From the NCBI GenBank assembly GCA_038240335.1, contig JBBSDV010000039.1, positions 1-18,888 of the forward strand: a stretch of DNA of 18,888 nucleotides, written 5' to 3'. The notes below the pieces were generated by a model. That model saw only the letters and a program-made list of their open reading frames with translations. It was not told the DNA's origin and did no database searches. Below are positions 15,201 to 18,888 of the stretch, piece by piece (within the stretch, counting starts at the first letter, position 1; every line of letters begins with the position of its first letter). The translations under genes and the position numbers were made by a program. The DNA is from JBBSDV01 sp038240335. Lineage in GTDB: Bacteria; Chloroflexota; Dehalococcoidia; DSTF01; JACRBR01.

Positions 15201-15302
15201 CACGAAGCCCTTGAGCGCGCGCTCCAGAGCCGCTGCGTCCACGTTCGAGGAGTTGTGGCCATCCGGCCTCGGCTCGTGGCGTGCGTCAATCGTACTGTTC
15301 AC
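12243..15302 (-). CDS. FAD-linked D-2-hydroxyacid dehydrogenase with Fe-S and CCG domains (YdiJ-like), membrane-anchored tail
   Basis: The GTG start at 15302 is chosen because GAGAGG lies seven bases upstream; further in-frame extension has no family character. The 1019-aa protein joins several modules. A PCMH-type FAD domain has LARGGGTSLAG (86-96) and STHNHCTLGGMIGNNSCG (151-168). The FAD-oxidase C-terminal domain has SGEHGDGQSKAEF (489-501) and MNPGKIVDPYR (527-537). A ferredoxin-like part has C573, C579, C590 and then C635/C638/C641/C645. Two CCG cysteine-rich halves carry CCG at 780-782 and 905-907. Length and layout match E. coli YdiJ, a D-2-hydroxyglutarate dehydrogenase, and GlcD/GlpC-type fusions. 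A last hydrophobic stretch (about 995-1013), after a basic RRSR, could anchor it to the membrane. It would pass electrons from D-2-hydroxyacids to quinone; the exact substrate is inferred. Confidence 0.9.
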   Translation of the reverse strand: MNSTIDARHEPRPDGHNSSNVDAAALERALKGFVRGEVRFGDGDRALYSTDGSNYRQVPIGVVVPRDANDVVQTIAACRRFGAPVLARGGGTSLAGQCCNVAVIIDMSKYMNSIVSLDSDARQAIVQPGIILDTLRDAAEKHHLTFAPDPSTHNHCTLGGMIGNNSCGVHSVMGGKTEDNIVELEIVTYDGVRMRVGKTSDEELQRIIDEGGRRGEIYGKLRDLRDKYADEIRRRYPDIPRRVSGYNLPMLLPENGFDVAKALVGSEATCVTVLEATTRLVYSPPARTLLVLGYPDVYTAGDHVVDILEHKPIALEGLDDNLVEDMKKKGLHPKDIQLLPDGAGWLLVEFGGETKEESDAKARVVMDALKAKPDAPAMKLFDDPAQEKMIWKVRESGLGATARVPGEKDTWEGWEDSAVAPKDLGNYLRDLRKLFERYGYGCALYGHFGQACVHTRIDFDLATQPGIDKFHSFLEDASDLVLSYGGSLSGEHGDGQSKAEFLPKMFGPELMQAFAEFKAIWDPDGKMNPGKIVDPYRSDENLRIGAYYRPPQPVTYFQYPDDTGSFARATLRCVGVGECRRLESGDTVMCPSFMVTREEKDSTRGRARLLFEMMEGNPIGDGWRNESVREALDLCLACKGCKGDCPVNVDMATYKSEFLSHYYEGRLRPITAYTMGLIYWWARIASRAPALANFMSQTPVLSTVAKAAAGVAQQRRMPKFASQTFKSWFAKRPVRQDERPPVVLWPDTFNNNFFPDTAKAAVDVLEAAGFRVEVPERSLCCGRPLYDWGMLDTAKRLLREILEELRPQIAAGVPVVVLEPSCLAVFRDELVNLYPHDHDAVRLSQQSYLLSEFLEKKAPDFKVPAVVGKALVHGHCHHKSLIGMDDEEQVLQKMGLDYEMPDSGCCGMAGAFGFERGGHYDVSIKAGERVLLPAVRATAEDTYIIADGFSCREQIEQTTDRQTMHLAEVLALGLKRETMPPDVDGVHANGRRSRLVATAAIGVVVSGAIAMGVRKAAAK

Positions 15303-15318
15303 GGTAGATCCTCTCGCG

Positions 15319-16428
15319 TCATCCCTGGATAGCGTATTGCGCCGCATCGGCGCGCTTGAACTCCAGCCCCAGTCCCGGCCGCGACAGATCGGGCCGCAGC
15401 GCGCCGTCGACGGGCAACAGCATTCCGTCGAAGAACATCTGCTCGATCCGCGCGTGGTCGTGGAAGTACTCGAGGTGACGGAGCTGTGGAAGCGCACAGC
15501 ACGCCGCGACGTGCAGCGATGGCGCGGTGTGCGCCGACAGTGGCATCGAACGCGCTTCGCACACCACCCCCGTGCGAAGGAATCCCGTGATCCCGGCGCA
15601 TCGCGACGCGTCCGCCTGCAGCACGTCTACCGCGCCGGCGTCGAGCATCCGCCGGAAGTACCACAGGTCGAATCCATACTCGCCTGCCGCGATGTCCATC
15701 GCCGGCGGCCCGTCGTCGCGGATCAGTCGCAGCCCCTCGAGGTCGTCGGACGACACCGGCTCCTCGAACCACGTGACGCCGAGCTGCGCGAACGCCTGCG
15801 CCATGGCGAGCGCCTGCTTGCGGCTGTAGGCGCCGTTGGCATCGACAAACAACTCGACATTCGGGCCGATCGCATCACGCGCGATCCGCACGCGCTCGAC
15901 ATCGGCGACAGGGTCGCGGCCGACCTTCATCTTCACGGCGCGGATGCCCTCGCTTGCCCAACCCTCGAGCTGCTTCTGCAGCTGCGCCGGCGTGTACGAC
16001 GTGAAGCCACCGCTGCCGTAGATCGGAACACTCTCGCGCACACGGCCGAGAAGCGTCGCCAGCGAGACGCCGAGTAGGCGCGCCTTCAGATCCCACAGCG
16101 CAACATCGACGGCCGCGATCGCCATCGATGAGATGCCTGACCGGCCGAGGTTGCGGATCGCGTGCACCATTGCGTCCCAGGCGCGCGGCGTGTCCATCGC
16201 ATCACAGCCGCGGATCGCGTCCGCCAACACGTCGCGGATCAGCACCGCCGCCGCCGCAGTCGAGTACGTGTAGCCGAGGCCGCGTTCGTCGCCCGCGCTC
16301 ACTTCGGCGACGACCATCGTCGTGTCGTGCCACTCATAGGTGCCGTCCGACTCCGGCAGATCCGTCGGCACGCGATACACGCTCGTCTCGACGCGCAGGA
16401 TCGGAGCGCTGACGCTGGGGCTCGTCAT
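15319..16428 (-). CDS. Mandelate racemase/muconate lactonizing (enolase superfamily) enzyme
   Basis: The 369-aa protein has the capping domain (1-130) and TIM barrel of the enolase superfamily. Mandelate-racemase-type residues are visible: K166 and K168 in VKMKVG, metal ligands D196 (VDANG), E222 (FEEP) and E250 (AAGE), and D273 (QAD), H300 (SAH) and E320 (LEYF). The KxK plus His-Asp pair suggests an acid-sugar dehydratase or a 2-hydroxyacid racemase; the substrate cannot be named from sequence. Two close ATGs, 16434 and 16428, follow the preceding stop. I took 16428 because AGGA lies five bases before it; 16434 would add two residues. The next gene starts 16 bases after its stop, so its product may feed the 2-hydroxyacid dehydrogenase. 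Confidence 0.9.
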   Translation of the reverse strand: MTSPSVSAPILRVETSVYRVPTDLPESDGTYEWHDTTMVVAEVSAGDERGLGYTYSTAAAAVLIRDVLADAIRGCDAMDTPRAWDAMVHAIRNLGRSGISSMAIAAVDVALWDLKARLLGVSLATLLGRVRESVPIYGSGGFTSYTPAQLQKQLEGWASEGIRAVKMKVGRDPVADVERVRIARDAIGPNVELFVDANGAYSRKQALAMAQAFAQLGVTWFEEPVSSDDLEGLRLIRDDGPPAMDIAAGEYGFDLWYFRRMLDAGAVDVLQADASRCAGITGFLRTGVVCEARSMPLSAHTAPSLHVAACCALPQLRHLEYFHDHARIEQMFFDGMLLPVDGALRPDLSRPGLGLEFKRADAAQYAIQG

Positions 16429-16435
16429 CGCCATC

Positions 16436-18220
16436 CTACTTCGCTCGACCCGGCAGGATGCCGGCAACCATCTCCTTCACGGCCTGCTTCGTGAAGCCGA
16501 GCCGGTCGGAGTCCCCCTTGATGAACGACGACGTGAACGCCTTCATCTGGTCGAGCGTGATGTGCGGCGGCAGCGGCGGCACGTCCGGATCGGTGATCGC
16601 CTCGAGGATGACGGGGCGGCTCGCATGCAGCGCCTCGTCCCACGCGCCGGCGATCTGCTCCGGCTTGTCTACGCGGATGCCCTGCAGGCCTATCATCTCG
16701 GCGTAGCGCGCGTAGGGAAAGTCCGGCACGTCCTGCGACGCGTCGAACTTCGGATCGCCCTCCATCGCCCGCTGCTCCCACGTTACCTGGTTCAGGTCGC
16801 GGTTGTTCAGCACGAGCACGACGAGCCGCGGGTCGCTCCACTCTTCCCAGTACTTGGCGATCGTCAGCATCTCGTTCATGCCGTTCATCTGCATCGCCCC
16901 GTCACCGACGAGGGCGATCACCGGCCGATCCGGGAACGCGAACTTCGCGCCGATGGCGTACGGCACGCCTGGCCCCATCGTCGCGAGATTGCCGGAGAGC
17001 GACGCCATCATGCCGGCGCGGATCTTGACGTCGCGCGCGTACCAGTTCGCCGCCGACCCCGAGTCCGAGGTGATGATGCAGTTGTCCGGCAGGCGCGGCG
17101 ACAGTTCCCAGAAGACGCGCTGCGGGTTGATCGGATTGGCGTCGTGCATCGCCCGCGACTCAAGCACCTCCCACCAGTCCCGAATGTTCGACTCGATCTC
17201 GGTCCGCCAGGCGTTATCCGTCTTCGGCGTCAGCAGCGGCAGCAGCGCGCGCAGCGTCTCCGCGCTGTCGCCGACGAGATTCACTTCCATCGGGTAGCGG
17301 ATACTAAGCATGCGGCCGTCGTGGTCGATCTGGACGCCGCGCGCCTGCCCTTCCTTCGGCAAGAACTCGCTGTACGGGAAGCTCGAGCCGACCATCAGCA
17401 GCGTGTCGCACTTCATCATCATGTCCCAGCTCGGCCGCGTGCCGAGGAGGCCGATCGAGCCAGTGACGAACGGCAAGTCGTCCGGCAGCGCCGCCTTGCC
17501 GAGCAGCGCCTTCGCCACCCCCGCGCCGAGTACGTTCGCTACCTCGATCACCTCCGCGCCCGCATTCATCGCGCCCGCGCCGATCAGGATCGCGACTTTG
17601 TTGCCTTGATTGATCACGTCGGCGGCACGCTGCAGATCACGCTGTTGGGGAATGATCCGCGGCGACGTGTAGCCGATGCCCGAATGCACGGCGCCATGCG
17701 CTCGGCCCGGCTCCTCGGCCTCCATCTCCTGCACATCCTTCGGCACGATGATGCACGTCACCGTATGCTGATCCTCTGCGATCCGGAACGCGCGGTCGAT
17801 GATGTGGCGCGCCTGCTTCGGGTCGTTGATCGTGTGCACGTATTCGTGCGCGACGTCCTTGAATAGCGACTCGAGATCGACCTCCTGCTGGAAGTCGCCG
17901 CCCATCGAGAACGTGGCCGATTGACCGACGATCGCCACGACCGGCTGGTGATCCATCTTCGCGTCATAGAGCCCGTTGAGCAGGTGAATCGCCCCCGGCC
18001 CCGACGTGGCGAGGCAGACGCCGACGCTGCCGGTGAACTTGGCATGCGAGCACGCCATGAACGCCGCCATCTCCTCGTGCCGCACCTGCACGAAGTCGAT
18101 CTTGTGATCGAGCCGATCGAGCGCGCCCATGATGCCGGTGATGCCGTCGCCGGGATATCCATAGATGCGCCGCACCTGCCACTCCATGAGGCGCTGCAGG
18201 ATAAAGTCGCTGACGTTCAT
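16436..18220 (-). CDS. Thiamine-diphosphate enzyme, pyruvate oxidase/PoxB-like
   Basis: The 594-aa protein has the Pyr, central nucleotide-binding and PP domains of the TPP superfamily. YPGDGITGIM (22-31) and RHEE (48-51, catalytic Glu) lie in the first domain. LLNGLYDAKMDHQPVVAI (80-97) and FQQEVDLESLF (110-120) match PoxB more closely than acetolactate synthase. The ThDP/Mg motif runs from GDG (439-441) to NN (472-473). E. coli PoxB (572 aa) oxidises pyruvate to acetate and CO2, uses FAD and reduces ubiquinone at the membrane. An amphipathic-looking C-terminus (about 578-590) could serve membrane contact here. GAGGAGG six bases before the ATG is the strongest SD in the window. It is the first gene of the long - strand run. 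Oxidase on another 2-oxoacid, or a carboligase, remains possible. Confidence 0.88.
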   Translation of the reverse strand: MNVSDFILQRLMEWQVRRIYGYPGDGITGIMGALDRLDHKIDFVQVRHEEMAAFMACSHAKFTGSVGVCLATSGPGAIHLLNGLYDAKMDHQPVVAIVGQSATFSMGGDFQQEVDLESLFKDVAHEYVHTINDPKQARHIIDRAFRIAEDQHTVTCIIVPKDVQEMEAEEPGRAHGAVHSGIGYTSPRIIPQQRDLQRAADVINQGNKVAILIGAGAMNAGAEVIEVANVLGAGVAKALLGKAALPDDLPFVTGSIGLLGTRPSWDMMMKCDTLLMVGSSFPYSEFLPKEGQARGVQIDHDGRMLSIRYPMEVNLVGDSAETLRALLPLLTPKTDNAWRTEIESNIRDWWEVLESRAMHDANPINPQRVFWELSPRLPDNCIITSDSGSAANWYARDVKIRAGMMASLSGNLATMGPGVPYAIGAKFAFPDRPVIALVGDGAMQMNGMNEMLTIAKYWEEWSDPRLVVLVLNNRDLNQVTWEQRAMEGDPKFDASQDVPDFPYARYAEMIGLQGIRVDKPEQIAGAWDEALHASRPVILEAITDPDVPPLPPHITLDQMKAFTSSFIKGDSDRLGFTKQAVKEMVAGILPGRAK

Positions 18221-18631
18221 GAGATGCCTCCTCGGCTATGGTTGGCGGCGGACACGATGGTTCCGTCACTGCGTCGCGCAGCGACACGTGCCACATGCGG
18301 CGCATGTGATCCGTGCAAGCTGTGGCGTGCGCGCAGCGTCTGTACGATCGAACACGCTTGGTCTGTCGGGAGCTCGTGGCGGTTTTCTCGGGGAACCATG
18401 CTACTAGTGACCGTAGCTCGCTGCTCGATACAAAACCATCGCCACAAGAGGTACGCGCGGCTAAGCGAAGTAGCAACGCTTCGCCGAGGTTTGCCTACGC
18501 GGCTCCGTGCCTCGTGCATACAAGCCGGTCCGTGAGAATGTTCGAAGAATTGCAGACGGTATCCGCGCGGTTACGCAAACCTGTCTTCATCATGATGCTC
18601 GGAAACCGACGGATGTGTTCGAAGCATGGCG
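18221..18631. other. Divergent intergenic region, promoter side of the ten-gene run
   Basis: These 411 bp plus the adjoining heptad array separate the PoxB-like gene from the FAD oxidoreductase gene. Short inverted repeats lie at 18273-18285, 18292-18308 and 18465-18484 (GCGAAG/CTTCGC, 8-nt loop). On the - strand a TAGCAT (18403-18398) could be a -10, implying a long leader, but no clear -35 is seen. I find no convincing gene, tRNA or terminator here. Confidence 0.4.
18273..18308 (-). promoter_or_regulatory. Two adjacent inverted repeats upstream of the PoxB-like gene
   Basis: CACATGC-GGC-GCATGTG (18292-18308) is a perfect 7-bp inverted repeat with a 3-nt centre. GTCGC-GCA-GCGAC (18273-18285) is a perfect 5-bp repeat seven bases away. 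Both are 50-90 bp upstream of the ATG of the run's first gene. They could be a dimeric regulator's operators or hairpins in an mRNA leader. Confidence 0.4.
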
Positions 18632-18743
18632 ATCCACCATCCACCCTCCAACATCCAACGTCGCCCGCATCACACCACCAACCTCACGCCGACCACCCTA
18701 CCTCTCACCTCTCACCTCCGACCGCCCCCCACCCGCTACCATC
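18632..18743. repeat. Long 7-bp-period degenerate repeat array D
   Basis: About 16 heptamers read in one register over 112 bp. The first four are ATCCACC, ATCCACC, CTCCAAC and ATCCAAC (18632-18659). Later in-register units include GCATCAC (18667), ACCTCAC (18681), ACCCTAC (18695), CTCTCAC (18702), CTCTCAC (18709) and CTCCGAC (18716); many end in AC. The strand shown is very G-poor, with G-free runs of 28 bases at 18632-18659 and 18692-18719. The array ends at the start of a downstream -10-like box. Confidence 0.7.
18737..18742 (+). promoter_or_regulatory. Candidate -10 box for a leaderless start
   Basis: TACCAT fits TANNNT and ends six bases before the ATG at 18749, with no SD between. The arrangement is the same as at 1295-1310, including a heptad array immediately upstream. 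Confidence 0.4.
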
Positions 18744-18748
18744 GACGC

Positions 18749-18888
18749 ATGACCGACTACATCACGATGCCCGAGCGCCGCGTGCCGGTGATCGCCGACT
18801 GCGACGTGCTCGTCGTCGGCGGCGGCGCGGCCGGCATGTCGGCGGCGATCGCCGCAGCCCGCCAGGGCGCGGATGTCGTGCTCGTCGA
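18749..18888 (+). CDS. FAD-dependent oxidoreductase, 3'-partial
   Basis: Only the first 46 residues are in the window. After a short polar lead (MTDYITMPERRVPVIADCDV), the sequence LVVGGGAAGMSAAIAAARQG (21-40) is a classical dinucleotide-binding betaalphabeta fold: GxGxxG-type VGGGAAGMSAA, then ADVVLV as the second strand. This is typical of FAD-dependent oxidoreductases in which FAD binds at the N-terminus (flavoprotein 'FAD-dependent oxidoreductase'/succinate dehydrogenase-like and FixC-like groups). The substrate cannot be judged from the fragment. It is divergent from the PoxB-like gene and may share regulation with it. Confidence 0.85.
   Translation, partial: MTDYITMPERRVPVIADCDVLVVGGGAAGMSAAIAAARQGADVVLV

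Noticed and set aside
12408..15332. 974-codon open frame on the + strand, antisense to the FAD/Fe-S dehydrogenase
   Set aside because: It is a shadow of strong codon bias in GC-rich DNA. Its product is Arg/His/Val-rich low-complexity sequence with no motif, while the - strand frame has unmistakable family residues.
16340..17866. 508-codon + strand frame antisense to the PoxB-like and enolase-like genes
   Set aside because: No recognisable motif and a skewed Arg/His composition; the - strand genes are certain.
18520..18640. tRNA-like GTTCGAA sequences
   Set aside because: Two GTTCGAA strings occur, but no acceptor stem, anticodon arm or CCA-end context can be built around either.
18632..18743. 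CRISPR array or direct-repeat mobile element end
   Set aside because: The units are 7 bp with no spacers, no longer repeat and no cas or transposase gene nearby.
18507..18752. 81-codon + strand frame ending at the FAD oxidoreductase start
   Set aside because: Its second half is simply the heptad array translated (Pro/Thr/Ser-rich), and there is no SD.

Overview
The window is about 18.9 kb of GC-rich, densely coding bacterial chromosome. Gene content suggests a free-living aerobe: an A-type cytochrome c oxidase, a PoxB-like flavoenzyme, folate genes and a glycogen-type debranching enzyme. Two -10-like TANNNT boxes sit only 6-9 nt before ATGs with no Shine-Dalgarno (SD), suggesting some leaderless transcripts. 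I lean towards Chloroflexota or a neighbouring high-GC phylum, but this is inference; no rRNA or other phylogenetic marker is present.

Left edge (1-1161, + strand): two unnamed proteins. One continues from outside the window, the other is 71 aa. They read like the end of a phage-tail or baseplate-like module, at low certainty. Next (1310-3871, + strand) is a pterin/folate block: a metallo-beta-lactamase-fold hydrolase of the COG1237 type, then folP and folK, the last two coupled by an ATGA overlap. A 95-aa conserved small protein (3994-4281, - strand) and a 116-aa polar, probably disordered protein (4575-4925, + strand) follow.

The centre and right (4960-18220) are ten genes on the - strand, with junctions from a 4-nt overlap to a 19-nt gap. 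In transcription order they are: a PoxB-like thiamine-diphosphate enzyme, an enolase-superfamily sugar-acid dehydratase or racemase, a 1019-residue FAD plus Fe-S D-2-hydroxyacid dehydrogenase, a glycogen-debranching-type glucosidase, a 94-aa membrane protein, oxidase subunits II, I and III, a 118-aa three-helix membrane protein and CtaG. If it is one transcript, it would place enzymes that feed electrons towards the quinone pool in the same unit as a terminal oxidase. No heme A synthesis genes (ctaA/ctaB), sco or cytochrome c gene are in view. A 528-bp divergent intergenic region precedes the block. Beyond it a FAD-dependent oxidoreductase gene starts on the + strand and runs off the right edge.

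The most unusual non-coding signal is a family of degenerate tandem arrays with a 7-bp period in four gene-free borders: 1161-1181, 1254-1288, 3952-4000 and 18632-18743. Two of them end just before -10-like boxes. I saw no tRNA, rRNA, CRISPR array, insertion sequence or integrase.
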